Origin: Nocardioides sp. AX2bis
GTDB lineage: Bacteria; Actinomycetota; Actinomycetes; Propionibacteriales; Nocardioidaceae
Reading direction: 5' to 3'
DNA: 64,000 nt
NCBI RefSeq assembly: GCF_902506435.1
Contig: NZ_LR733215.1
Location: 1,013,841-1,077,840 of the forward strand
The position numbers and the translations under genes are program-made. Position 1 is the stretch's first letter. Every line of letters begins with the position of its first letter. Of this stretch, positions 53,974 through 62,243 are shown in pieces. The notes beneath the pieces are model-generated. The model was not told where the DNA came from. It saw only the letters and a list, made by a program, of their open reading frames with translations, and ran no database searches.

Positions 53974-54680
53974 CACCACCCGCGCACCAGCCCGTCCACG
54001 AACCGCTCGACCGGCAGCTCGCGCACCGCGTCTCGGTCGACCGCCTCGCCGAGGAGGTGCGCGGGACCTTCGGGCGCGAGACCGTGGAGGAGCTGCTGCG
54101 GTCCTCCTACGAGGACCTCGCGGCCACCGCGACGCTGCCCGACTTCCTCCCGCTGCTCGCCGAGCGCTTCGCCCGTCAGCGGCTGCACGCGCTGGCCCGC
54201 CTCGAGCGTCGCACCAACGACCGGCGCCCGGTCGCGCTCTTCCTGTGCACGCACAACGCCGGGCGCTCGCAGATGGCTCTCGGCTTCTTCGCCGCCCACG
54301 CGGGGGAGGCCGCGGTCGGCTGGTCCGGGGGGTCCCTGCCCGGCGGGGAGGTCAACCCCGTCGCCGTGCAGGCGATGGCCGAGCGCGGTGTCGACATCGC
54401 CACCGAGTACCCGAAGCCGTGGACCGACGAGGTGGTCCGGGCCGCCGACGTCGTGGTCACCATGGGATGCGGTGACGCCTGCCCGGTGTTCCCCGGCACC
54501 ACCTACCGCGACTGGGAGGTCGCCGACCCCGACGGCCGGGACCTCGCCGAGGTCCGGGCGATCCGCGACGACGTCGAGCGGCGCGTGCTCGAGCTGCTCG
54601 CGGAGCTCGGCGTCCCCGTCGACCACCACCGCACCGCCACCCCTCCTCCCGTCCCCACCACCCAGGAGCCCCTGCGATGA
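53970..54680 (+). CDS. arsC: Arsenate reductase (ArsC, LMW-phosphatase type) with N-terminal helical domain
   Basis: A 236-residue protein coupled to the fusion gene (ATGA). The N-terminal ~75 residues are a three-helix domain (SVDRLAEEVRGTFGRETVEELL). Then the ArsC P-loop FLCTHNAGRSQMALGF and the second Cys region VVTMGCGDACPVFPG supply the reductase Cys. It reduces arsenate with thioredoxin or mycothiol. Normally an As(III) exporter follows; here the operon is interrupted. Confidence 0.92.
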   Translation: MTPPAHQPVHEPLDRQLAHRVSVDRLAEEVRGTFGRETVEELLRSSYEDLAATATLPDFLPLLAERFARQRLHALARLERRTNDRRPVALFLCTHNAGRSQMALGFFAAHAGEAAVGWSGGSLPGGEVNPVAVQAMAERGVDIATEYPKPWTDEVVRAADVVVTMGCGDACPVFPGTTYRDWEVADPDGRDLAEVRAIRDDVERRVLELLAELGVPVDHHRTATPPPVPTTQEPLR

Positions 54681-54730
54681 CACACGTCGACGATCGGGCA
54701 GGCCCGGACGGCGCTGCTCGGCGGCATCTT
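54677..54730 (+). pseudogene. Possible stump of the next arsenic-operon gene
   Basis: ATG 54,677 overlaps the arsC stop (ATGA) and reads MTHVDDRAGPDGAARR before turning into low-quality sequence. A coupled start with no gene behind it suggests that an exporter gene (ACR3-like) was cut here by the rearrangement. This is inference from position; the stump is too short to prove. Confidence 0.25.
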
Positions 54731-55109
54731 GGACGACACGGTGTTCAAGACCTCCTCGATCTTCGCCGACGCCGCCAATGCTGCCCAGGGCTTGTCTGGC
54801 TTGCGGGCGGACCGCGCCGCGGCCCTCGGCGGCGTCGTCGAGCCCGTCGGGTGGGGGTACGACCCGGCTCTTCTTCCACACGACGACGAATCGCCGCCAG
54901 GCTGGGTGCAACGTCAGTCTGGTCTCCTGGTACCCCGGACCCCCGAGGCGGCGATGGTGATGCTTGGCAGCACCGTTGTTGCGCTGCTTGCCCTCTACTG
55001 GTGGATCGTCGACCGCGAGCGCGCCGAGTTGGTCATGCAGGCGCTAGCGACCGGTGAGATCGGGCGCCAGCTGTACCGGGCAGCGCTACGCAGTCGCGGC
55101 CGGAACTAG
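54729..55109 (+). CDS. Hypothetical protein with one membrane helix
   Basis: A 126-residue frame from TTG 54,729. Codon use looks real, and a helix (AMVMLGSTVVALLALYWWIV) near residue 80 is followed by DRERAELVMQALATGEIG. No family is recognised and no good ribosome-binding site is seen; the true start may be elsewhere or lost at the junction near 54,700. Confidence 0.45.
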   Translation: MDDTVFKTSSIFADAANAAQGLSGLRADRAAALGGVVEPVGWGYDPALLPHDDESPPGWVQRQSGLLVPRTPEAAMVMLGSTVVALLALYWWIVDRERAELVMQALATGEIGRQLYRAALRSRGRN

Positions 55110-55379
55110 AACGCACTGCTGGCACCGAGGATGGGACGCGGTCATGGGGTCGGGCCCGCCCTCACTGATCCTTGGGCACACCGGTGCTGCGCCGGCACCG
55201 CATCCCGGTGGCGGTCGGGGTCATGCTGTGGGGCTAGGAGGTGCGTGCAGTTGTGCGTGCACACAGATTGGGACGTGCTGGGTCGGCCCGGCACGGGGCC
55301 CCACTGCGCGCGGCAAGGCGCTCAGCACACCGCACGCGCTGGCCCGCATTGCGCGGGTTGTCACGGGGGGCTTGTCCCT

Positions 55380-55421
55380 GGGGGTCAAGGGGTCGCAGGT
55401 TCAAATCCTGTCAGCCCGACA
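55380..55421 (+). tRNA. 3' fragment of a tRNA gene, likely integration site
   Basis: GCAGGTTCAAATCCTGT forms a T arm, followed by CAGCCCGAC and A as the 3' acceptor strand and discriminator. The preceding bases (GGGGGTCAAGGGGTC) look like the rest of an anticodon arm and variable loop. No matching 5' acceptor strand (GTCGGGC) or D arm is found upstream, so this is not a complete tRNA. It lies 155 bases before a tyrosine integrase start, the usual position of an attachment site. Confidence 0.65.
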
Positions 55422-55575
55422 CAGTTTCACCAGGTCAGAGGCACTTTCCTCCGCGTGAGGGAGGTGCCTCTGGCCGTCGGGGATGGGTTTGACTACATCT
55501 CTGACTACATCACTGTCAGCAACGGTGATCCGCGAAATGGGCTCCCAGGCCTTCGGTGTACGAACCGGAGGAACC

Positions 55576-56691
55576 ATGGCAAGCAGACGAACCAAGCGCG
55601 CCGACGGGCGTTACCTCGTCACCCTCACTGTCGAGAACCCTGACGGGTCGACGCGGCGGGTGTACTTCTACGGCCGCACCCAGGCAGAGGCACGGGCGAA
55701 GGCCCGCGAGGCGCAGGAACGGATCGCACTGGGCGCGCCGGTGCGCGACGCCAGTCGCAGCTTCGGCGACTGGCTGAGCGAGTGGCGGGCCACGTTCCTG
55801 GCCGCCAGCGACCGGGCGCCCTCGACCAAGGCGCTGTACGGCGGGTTGCTGGAACGCTACGCCCGACCACAGCTCGATCAGGTCCCGCTGGCTCGGATCA
55901 CCCCGGCCGACCTGACCCGGGTGCTGTTGGCCATGGAGAGGGCCGGCCGAGCAGCGAGCACGCGACGCAACATGTACGCCGCACTGCGCGCCACCTTCGA
56001 TGACGCGGTCACCAACGGGCTACTCGGTGCCAGTCCGGCCGTGCGCGTCAAGCGCCCGCGTGCGGTGGCGGTCGAGGCGCCCAGCATGACCCCGGGCCAG
56101 GCCGCGCAGCTGCTGGCCGCGATCGCCGGGAAGCGCTACGCCAGCGTGGTGCGCCTGCTGCTCGGCACCGGGCTGCGACGAGGCGAGGTCCTCGCACTGC
56201 GGTGGAGCGACCTCGACCTGGAGCGCGGCGAGCTGACCGTCCGCGGCTCGCTGGTCCGGCAGGGCGGGGGACTGGTGGTCTCGGCGCCGAAGACCGCCCA
56301 TTCACGTCGCACGGTGTCGTTGAGCGAGCCGATGATGGGGTTGCTGCGGGTAAGCCGCCACGGCCAGCTGGAGGAGCGCCTGCGCGCGGCCAATTACTGG
56401 CAGGACTCCGGACATGTGTTCACCACCGAGCTGGGCCGCCCCGTGGACCCCCGCAACCTCCTACGCCTGGTGCGAGACGGTGCCACGGCGATCGGGTTGA
56501 GTGGGATCGGGGTGCACACATTGCGACACACCTACGCCACCACCGCGCTGCTGCACGGCGTCCCGTTGCACGTGGTCAGTCGCAACCTCGGTCATTCCTC
56601 CGTCGCCATCACCGCCGACACCTACGGGCACCTCACGGACGACGCCTCGCGGTCGGCTGCCGCGACCGTTGCTGCGGCACTGAACCTGTGA
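55576..56691 (+). CDS. int: Tyrosine integrase of a second element
   Basis: A 371-residue integrase (GGAGG site, ATG 55,576). An N-terminal AP2-like arm domain (RADGRYLVTLTVENPDG) and SAM-like core-binding domain lead into the catalytic residues: Arg in GTGLRRGEVL, Lys in SAPKTAHSRR, HTLRHTYATT, and GHSSVAITADTYGH. All catalytic residues are present. It is unrelated in detail to the island integrase. A truncated near-copy is at 62,244. Confidence 0.94.
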   Translation: MASRRTKRADGRYLVTLTVENPDGSTRRVYFYGRTQAEARAKAREAQERIALGAPVRDASRSFGDWLSEWRATFLAASDRAPSTKALYGGLLERYARPQLDQVPLARITPADLTRVLLAMERAGRAASTRRNMYAALRATFDDAVTNGLLGASPAVRVKRPRAVAVEAPSMTPGQAAQLLAAIAGKRYASVVRLLLGTGLRRGEVLALRWSDLDLERGELTVRGSLVRQGGGLVVSAPKTAHSRRTVSLSEPMMGLLRVSRHGQLEERLRAANYWQDSGHVFTTELGRPVDPRNLLRLVRDGATAIGLSGIGVHTLRHTYATTALLHGVPLHVVSRNLGHSSVAITADTYGHLTDDASRSAAATVAAALNL

Positions 56692-56862
56692 GGCGACGAA
56701 CCCCTCGATCGACGCGCGGGTCACCAGCGAGCGTCGCCCGATGCGCACCCGCTGGAGGTCGCCTCGACAGCACATCCGCCAGATGGTTGTGCGCTCGACG
56801 CACAACAGGTGTGCGGCCTCCTCCTGCGAGACCAGGATGGTCAGCGTGTTGCTCGGGTCCAT
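56461..56862 (-). CDS. Excisionase-like HTH_17 protein, antisense-overlapping the integrase end
   Basis: From ATG 56,862 the first ~60 residues (ILVSQEEAAHLLCVERTTI ... GDLQRVRIGRRSLVTRASIEGF) are a clear MerR/HTH_17 excisionase domain. The frame then continues as an Arg/Gly-rich tail across the 3' end of the integrase gene on the other strand, so the true end may be earlier in an ancestral version and was lost. Convergent int/xis overlap is unusual. Confidence 0.65.
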   Translation of the reverse strand: MDPSNTLTILVSQEEAAHLLCVERTTIWRMCCRGDLQRVRIGRRSLVTRASIEGFVASQVQCRSNGRGSRPRGVVREVPVGVGGDGDGGMTEVATDHVQRDAVQQRGGGVGVSQCVHPDPTQPDRRGTVSHQA

Positions 56863-57084
56863 GTACCCCGACGCCGTGACCTGCGCCCTGGTGATCACTG
56901 AGTGGCGAACTTCCGGGGCAGGCGATTAGCAGTCGCGCTACTGACTAGGTCCTGGTCCTGCCGCACGAGAGGTGGCAGTCGCGGCGGTAAGACACAGGCC
57001 CTCCGAAGTGGTCGGACGGGGGCAAAGGTCAAGACGTCGATGTCGAAGCCCGGCCGCGACCAGATAGTGCATTAGAACTGGACG

Positions 57085-57537
57085 ATGATCGACCGGGAAT
57101 CCTTCAGCCGTGGTGCAGTCAGCGTCATCGACGGCGGCTTGCACTGGGAGTTCGCAGGCACCCGGCGCCGAGTTGAGGACTATGACCAAGTCGTTGCGCA
57201 TCTGCAAGACCTCGAGACAGTTCCAGCCCGCGATCTCGCCGCCGCCATGCGACGAGCCGAATACCTGTGGGGGGACGTCGAGCTTCACATCGTCACCGAT
57301 GCGACTCCCGAACACGACGTGCAGTACTTAGTTTGGTCGGCTGTCTCGTTCCGACTGGTTGACGGGAAACTCGTGATTGTGGTCGACATGTATGGCGACG
57401 GAATTCCTGATGACGAACTCCCGACCGGTCTGCCTCAGAAGGCCCTGATACGCCACTCCTGGCACGCCGGCGACTGCGGCTCTTGTCCAGCGAGGAAGCG
57501 GTCGATCACGACGGGCGCTACTGGCAGACGACCCTGA
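57085..57537 (+). CDS. Hypothetical protein
   Basis: A 150-residue protein (ATG 57,085). DYDQVVAHLQDLETVPARDL and a beta-rich second half (LHIVTDATPEHDVQYLVW) look like a real soluble protein; no family recognised. It overlaps the next gene by 55 bases in another frame. Confidence 0.55.
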   Translation: MIDRESFSRGAVSVIDGGLHWEFAGTRRRVEDYDQVVAHLQDLETVPARDLAAAMRRAEYLWGDVELHIVTDATPEHDVQYLVWSAVSFRLVDGKLVIVVDMYGDGIPDDELPTGLPQKALIRHSWHAGDCGSCPARKRSITTGATGRRP

Positions 57538-58220
57538 CGCTCGGCTTCCACCTTCTGTCAGACCGCTCTGCCGATCTCGCGCGTAACGGACTTGAAGTCG
57601 TCGAACTCCCTGCCGCCTCTATCGGTGGGTTGACCCGCGAGACAGCGGCCGACCTCATCCGATCCGGTCATGTCCACGCGCTGCTTGGCCAGGACGAGTC
57701 CCTCTGGTTGGAGGTCAAGCGCGAGCACTACCCCGTGAAGCAGCTACGAGGGAAGGTACGACTCGCGGGTGTCGTCGCACAGTTCGCGAACTCACCGGGA
57801 GGTGGACTGGTCGTCGTTGGGCTTGAGACCAGGAAGGTCGACGGCGTGGACGTCATCGACGCTGTCACCCCGCAGCCGCCCGACCCAATGACTCGGCGTC
57901 GGTACGTCAAGGCCCTGAAGGACCACATTTTCCCGCCGCCCGAAGGACTGACGATCGCGGTCGTCCACGTGGATCAGCCCACCCCGGGGGTACTAGTCCT
58001 GGTCTTCATTCCCGACCAGCCCGAGCAGTTGCGGCCGTCTCTTGTCCACGGAGCCATAGTTGACGGCGAGGCACAAGGAGCGTTCATCTCGATCTACCGG
58101 CGCGGGGACTCGGAGGCTGTTGCAACGAGTCCCGCAGCCATCCACTCGACCCTCGCCGCCGGACGCGCGCTGCTTCGCCGCGGTCAGATCCCAACTTCGG
58201 CGAAAGAAGAATCGTCCTAA
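57483..58220 (+). CDS. AlbA_2/Schlafen-like domain protein
   Basis: A 245-residue protein from TTG 57,483. The core ESLWLEVKREHYPVKQLRGK ... VAQFANSPGGGLVVVGLE is the AlbA_2/Schlafen signature (ExK, AFANs-GG). Related proteins are nucleic-acid-binding or RNA-cleaving, and some take part in phage or stress responses. The start is uncertain because it overlaps the preceding gene. It is likely cargo of the second element. Confidence 0.7.
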   Translation: MSSEEAVDHDGRYWQTTLTLGFHLLSDRSADLARNGLEVVELPAASIGGLTRETAADLIRSGHVHALLGQDESLWLEVKREHYPVKQLRGKVRLAGVVAQFANSPGGGLVVVGLETRKVDGVDVIDAVTPQPPDPMTRRRYVKALKDHIFPPPEGLTIAVVHVDQPTPGVLVLVFIPDQPEQLRPSLVHGAIVDGEAQGAFISIYRRGDSEAVATSPAAIHSTLAAGRALLRRGQIPTSAKEESS

Positions 58221-58435
58221 CGCTGTGATCGACGTTGGTGGCATGTGGTTACCCGGGCCCATGCGCGTCAAAGACACAGATCGGAACCCAGGGTCGAGCG
58301 TGTGGCAGCGTTGTCAGATCGCTTCGCGACCAGTGGCGGTTGCGGATCCTCGCATGCTCGTCAGCGTCAGCAGCAGCTTTCGCTTCATCTGTCCTCCCGC
58401 TCGCGCCGGGTCGTCCCGGTGGCCCGAGACCCGGC

Positions 58436-59266
58436 TCAGGCCCCGGCGTCAGCCAACCACTGGGCCACGGTGCGTGGGACCATGCCGAGCATCCGCTGGG
58501 CTGACCGCTCCTCGTCGATGACGTCGGAGACCTGGGTCTGTCGCCAGACGTATGAGTCGATGACGGGACGGGCTGCCTGCTCGCCGAACATCGGGATGAT
58601 CCCCCGCCCGAAGTCCTCAGGATCCTGGGCCTCGAAGGAGACCGGCGTGCCGAGGTGGGTGCTGAACCCGTCGGCAAGGTCGCTGCCAAGGAGTGCAGGC
58701 AGCGCTCCGACAGTGACTCGTCCGGTGATCGACCCATCGATGAGCAGCGCCACGGCGGCGTCAGCCACGTCGAGGTGGGAGACCCAGGAGATCGGGTAGT
58801 GGGCTCGTACCGGATACCGCAGGACCCCCTCCGTGCGAGCGGGGCCCACGACCGGGGGGAGGAGAAGGTTCTCGAGGAACAGCCTGGGCTCCAGGACCGC
58901 GAACGACTGGCCGCCGGCCTCGAGCGCCGTAGCCAGGACCGCGGGTCCGCTGCCGTCCTCGAGGGGGTACCCGCTGGTCGACATCACAACCCGGTTCACC
59001 CCCGACCGGGCGAGGGCGGCCGCGACGTTGCCCGCGACCTCGGCCTGACGCTGGGGACTCCCGACCGGGAGATGGACGAACACCCCGGAGGTTTCGCGAT
59101 AAGCCGCGACAAGGGAGTCGACGGAGTCGTAGTCGACTGCGACCGCCGGGCCCTCGATCGACGTGGGATCGCGGACCGCGGCGACGGCTTGGTGGCCGCT
59201 GGCCCGCAGCGCGGAGAGGACGGGGGAGCCTTGAGCGCCGGAAGCGCCATGCACGAGGTAGGTCAT
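58436..59266 (-). CDS. NmrA/NAD(P)-binding Rossmann-fold protein
   Basis: A 276-residue protein starting MTYLVHGASGAQGSPVLSAL, which is the glycine-rich NAD(P) motif, with a C-terminal substrate part typical of the NmrA-like branch (quinone or redox-sensing proteins). It is divergent from an HxlR regulator, the common arrangement in which HxlR controls such a gene. Confidence 0.9.
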   Translation of the reverse strand: MTYLVHGASGAQGSPVLSALRASGHQAVAAVRDPTSIEGPAVAVDYDSVDSLVAAYRETSGVFVHLPVGSPQRQAEVAGNVAAALARSGVNRVVMSTSGYPLEDGSGPAVLATALEAGGQSFAVLEPRLFLENLLLPPVVGPARTEGVLRYPVRAHYPISWVSHLDVADAAVALLIDGSITGRVTVGALPALLGSDLADGFSTHLGTPVSFEAQDPEDFGRGIIPMFGEQAARPVIDSYVWRQTQVSDVIDEERSAQRMLGMVPRTVAQWLADAGA

Positions 59267-59291
59267 AACGCAATTGATGCATCCACTGCAC

Positions 59292-59306
59292 CAGTTACGT
59301 CAACTG
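59292..59306. promoter_or_regulatory. Inverted repeat between the NmrA-like and HxlR genes
   Basis: CAGTT-N5-AACTG lies in the 64-base divergent spacer, flanked by GCATC/GATGC on the outside. It is a good candidate operator for the HxlR protein. Confidence 0.5.
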
Positions 59307-59317
59307 CACTGATGCGA

Positions 59318-59323
59318 TAGCGT
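59318..59323 (+). promoter_or_regulatory. Likely -10 element, leaderless promoter of the HxlR gene
   Basis: TAGCGT followed by seven bases and ATG 59,331, without a ribosome-binding site. Confidence 0.45.
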
Positions 59324-59330
59324 TGCACCC

Positions 59331-59738
59331 ATGGACGACAACTGTTCGCAGATCCCCGAGTGCGGCATCTCCCGGTTCCTGATGCTTCTCGACGGCCCGT
59401 GGGCGACGTTGATCGTGCGCGAGCTGATGCCTGGACGGCTGCGTTTCACCGACCTGATGCGTGCACTGCCCGGCATCAGCGCGCACACCCTGACCAGCCG
59501 GCTGCGTCGCTTCGAGACCTACGGCCTTGTCACAAGGACGGCATACCCCGAAATCCCGCCACGCGTGGTCTACGAGCTCACCGAGGTCGGACTGGAACTG
59601 CGCGCCGTTCTGGAGGCCATGAATGCGTGGGCGCTGCAGGTGCCCGAGCCTGTGCTCGCAGCCGCCATGGGTGAGGACGGTCCGCCGCAACGTCTCGCAC
59701 TAAACTTCGCCCGCAGCGCGAGTGCCGCCGAGGGCTGA
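59331..59738 (+). CDS. HxlR-family transcription regulator
   Basis: A 135-residue winged-helix protein with an early Cys pair (DDNCSQIPECGISR), then LDGPWATLIVRELMPGRLRF and ISAHTLTSRLRRFETYGLV, all HxlR hallmarks. It probably controls the divergent NmrA-like gene in response to aldehydes, quinones or oxidants through Cys residues, as for YodB/QorR-type relatives. Confidence 0.92.
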   Translation: MDDNCSQIPECGISRFLMLLDGPWATLIVRELMPGRLRFTDLMRALPGISAHTLTSRLRRFETYGLVTRTAYPEIPPRVVYELTEVGLELRAVLEAMNAWALQVPEPVLAAAMGEDGPPQRLALNFARSASAAEG

Positions 59739-59977
59739 ACGACGCCAGAGCGGCGTTGGGCTTCATCGTCGCCGCCGCCGTCGCCGGCCCGAGGGTCAGA
59801 CCGGGTTAGGCCGGCTCCACCCGGGTGCGCCCGGGTGCGCCCGGGTCGGGTCTGGCGGTCCCTTCACGACCGCAGCGCGGGAACCAGTCGAGGCACGACT
59901 AAGGACCGACCAACGTTCCGGCGGCTTGACCTGGGCTTCACCGGCCCACCACGACGTGGTCGCCTCGTGTGCCGGTG

Positions 59978-60613
59978 TCAGGCGGTGGCCTTCTCGAGCC
60001 CCTGGATCGCCGATGTGCCGAGGTCACTCTTCGGTAGGTCGGTGCCCGCTCGTGCTGCCTCAATCCACGTCGCGGTGTCGGTGACTGCGGCGAAGTTGGA
60101 GTGCAGCAGCACCATCAACGTCTGGTGCAGCTGCTCGGCCGAGACGGTGCCGGCCTCATTGGAGAGGTGAATGGCTCCTGAGGCGTCAGAGAGGACCTCC
60201 GCGCCCAGGCCTCGCGACTCCGCGTCGGCGGCGGTCGCGATGTCGCAGTTGTTGGTCATGTAGCCCACGATTGTGATCGTCTCGACCTTCTGCTCTTCAA
60301 GCCACCGTGCCACACCCTCACCTGAGAACGCGCTCCCGTGGACCTTCGAGGCCCGCTTGAACTCCGGGCGCAGGCGCCGCTCGATCTCGGGGTGCAGCGA
60401 CCAGCTGTGCGAGCCGGCTGCGAAGACGGGCGCCCCCTCTGGCAGCTCGTGCTGGAGCACGACGACTGGCATGTTCAGCTCGGCGGCAGCGTCCAGAGCG
60501 CGCGTGATGTTGGCAAGGGTCTGCTCCCGTGGCGGGTACTGGATCTGCAGGGTGCCATCGAAGTATTCGTTCTGGACGTCGACAACGATCAGCGCACGGC
60601 GGGTGCCGGTCAT
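59978..60613 (-). CDS. Isochorismatase-family cysteine hydrolase
   Basis: A 211-residue protein (GAGGAGAACCCC then ATG). The catalytic triad is visible: Asp in VVDVQNEYF, Lys in RASKVHGSAF and Cys in GYMTNNCDIATA. These enzymes hydrolyse amides or vinyl ethers (e.g. nicotinamide). The substrate is not predictable. It is divergent from a GlxA-type regulator that likely controls it. Confidence 0.93.
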   Translation of the reverse strand: MTGTRRALIVVDVQNEYFDGTLQIQYPPREQTLANITRALDAAAELNMPVVVLQHELPEGAPVFAAGSHSWSLHPEIERRLRPEFKRASKVHGSAFSGEGVARWLEEQKVETITIVGYMTNNCDIATAADAESRGLGAEVLSDASGAIHLSNEAGTVSAEQLHQTLMVLLHSNFAAVTDTATWIEAARAGTDLPKSDLGTSAIQGLEKATA

Positions 60614-60694
60614 GGGGTTCTCCTCGGTGGTGGGTGAGCCTCCAGCCTCCCTTCCCGTCGCCGCTACCGTGAGTGGCGCAGATGACCACTTTCG

Positions 60695-61681
60695 ATGCAT
60701 TTAGGACAACCGTTGCGGATCGCCATCCATGCCTTCGACGGCATGAGCCTCTTCCACCTCGCGGTCCCCACGTCGGTGTTCGACGCCGTCAGTCAGCTCG
60801 GCCTCGACCCGTCCTGGGTCGTCACGGTGTGGAGCGAGGAGTCCCAGGTCAGGACCGCAGAGGGCATCACCCTCGACGTGGTCCGGGGCCCAGACGCCGC
60901 CCTGGGTACCGACATGCTGGTCTTCCCGTCCTGGCACGAGGACCTTCGGCCCGCCGCGGGGGCTGTGTCGGCGGTGATCGGCGACGCAGCCGACCGGGGC
61001 GCCCCCATGGCGGGGCTCTGCCTGGGTGCGTTCCCCCTGGTCGATGTGGGGGTGCTCGACGGACGGACGGTGGTCACGCACTGGGGTGTCGCGGCCCGGA
61101 TGGCGGCCATGTATCCGCGGGTGGAGGTCGATGCTGACGCGATCTACCTCGATCACGGCGACGTCCTTACCTCGGCCGGCACAGCGTCGGCCATTGACGC
61201 TTGTCTGCACCTGGTCCGCCGCGAGCTGGGGTCCGAGGCAGCGGGGACGCTGGCGCGGCATCTGGTGGTCGCTCCCCACCGTGACGGCGGGCAGGCGCAG
61301 TACATCTCCCGGCCCGTTCCCGAGCCCGATTCGGTCGGGCAGTTCGGCGACACCATCAACTGGGTCCTTCACCACCTGGACCAGCCGATCACCGTGCAGG
61401 TCATGGCCAGCAGGGCCCAGATGAGCCCCCGCAACTTCAGCCGACGCTTCACCGAGACCCTCGGGGCGAGCCCGGCGCGCTGGCTGTCGAACCGGCGCCT
61501 CGACGAGTCGCGACGGCTGCTCGAACGCACCACGATGCCGGTCTCCGCCATCGCTTCCAGCGTAGGGTTCGACAGTGTCGTCACGTTCCGACAGCGGTTC
61601 GTGACTGCTTACGGAACGACCCCGACGTCCTACCGGCGCCGCTTCGCTCTGGGGGCCGCGGAGAAACCAACCACGCACTGA
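60695..61681 (+). CDS. GlxA-type AraC regulator (DJ-1/PfpI domain plus AraC HTH)
   Basis: A 328-residue protein. Residues ~1-190 form a DJ-1/PfpI-like domain with the Cys elbow AGLCLGAFPL; residues ~220-320 are an AraC double helix-turn-helix (ITVQVMASRAQMSPRNFSRRF and SAIASSVGFDSVVTFRQRF). It is divergent from the isochorismatase gene across 81 bases. Confidence 0.93.
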   Translation: MHLGQPLRIAIHAFDGMSLFHLAVPTSVFDAVSQLGLDPSWVVTVWSEESQVRTAEGITLDVVRGPDAALGTDMLVFPSWHEDLRPAAGAVSAVIGDAADRGAPMAGLCLGAFPLVDVGVLDGRTVVTHWGVAARMAAMYPRVEVDADAIYLDHGDVLTSAGTASAIDACLHLVRRELGSEAAGTLARHLVVAPHRDGGQAQYISRPVPEPDSVGQFGDTINWVLHHLDQPITVQVMASRAQMSPRNFSRRFTETLGASPARWLSNRRLDESRRLLERTTMPVSAIASSVGFDSVVTFRQRFVTAYGTTPTSYRRRFALGAAEKPTTH

Positions 61682-61995
61682 GCGGTGTGGCGCCGTTCGC
61701 ACCGGGGCCCGCCACGATCGAGGTGCCCTTCGGTTGGCGAGGTGGGGCTTGAGCAGAGGGGCCAGGCCGTACTCGTGCGTGGCCACAAGGCCGGTGCCGT
61801 CAGCGACCTGAAGGCTGCGGGCGAGGTCGGAGCGATGGCCGGCGACGGTATCGGCGGCGAGAGAGTCGTCACCACCTCTGCGTAGTGGGCGTCCGAGACC
61901 GGTCCGAACGAGTCGAATCTTTTGGCCGAAGGATACGGCGGCATGAGCGAGCGTCTGCGCGTCAGCTCGGGTTCCGGGTCGGGTCGGCGAGCGGT
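61682..61995. other. Spacer of mixed remnants
   Basis: About 310 bases between the AraC gene and the transporter stump. No complete gene or known repeat was recognised. Confidence 0.4.
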
Positions 61996-62243
61996 TCACC
62001 TGTCCGGGGTGGTCTCGTCGTGGTGTTGCTGGGCGGTGACGGTTGCGGCTGTGATGAGTGCCGCGGCGAGCAGGAGCCCTGCGGCCCACAGGTACGCGGT
62101 GGTGTACCCGTGCGTCAATGCGGTCCGTAGTGCCGCCCCATCGTCAGGAAGCCGGTTGTCGGTGGCCGTTGCGCTGATGGTGGACAGGACCGCGATGCCG
62201 AGCGCGGCACCCAGTTGTTGCGCGGTGTTAAGCAGGGCCGACG
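61996..62243 (-). pseudogene. C-terminal stump of an MFS (DHA2-type) transporter
   Basis: The minus strand reads ASALLNTAQQLGAALGIAVL followed by a last hydrophobic helix and a short TPDR tail with a stop at 61,996. LLNTAQQLGAALG is the conserved helix near the end of EmrB-type MFS transporters. The ~430 residues that should precede it are absent: the frame meets integrase-derived sequence at about 62,244. Confidence 0.8.

Noticed and set aside
55380..55421. Complete tRNA gene
   Set aside because: The T arm and 3' acceptor strand are clear, but no 5' acceptor strand, D arm or proper anticodon arm could be placed upstream.
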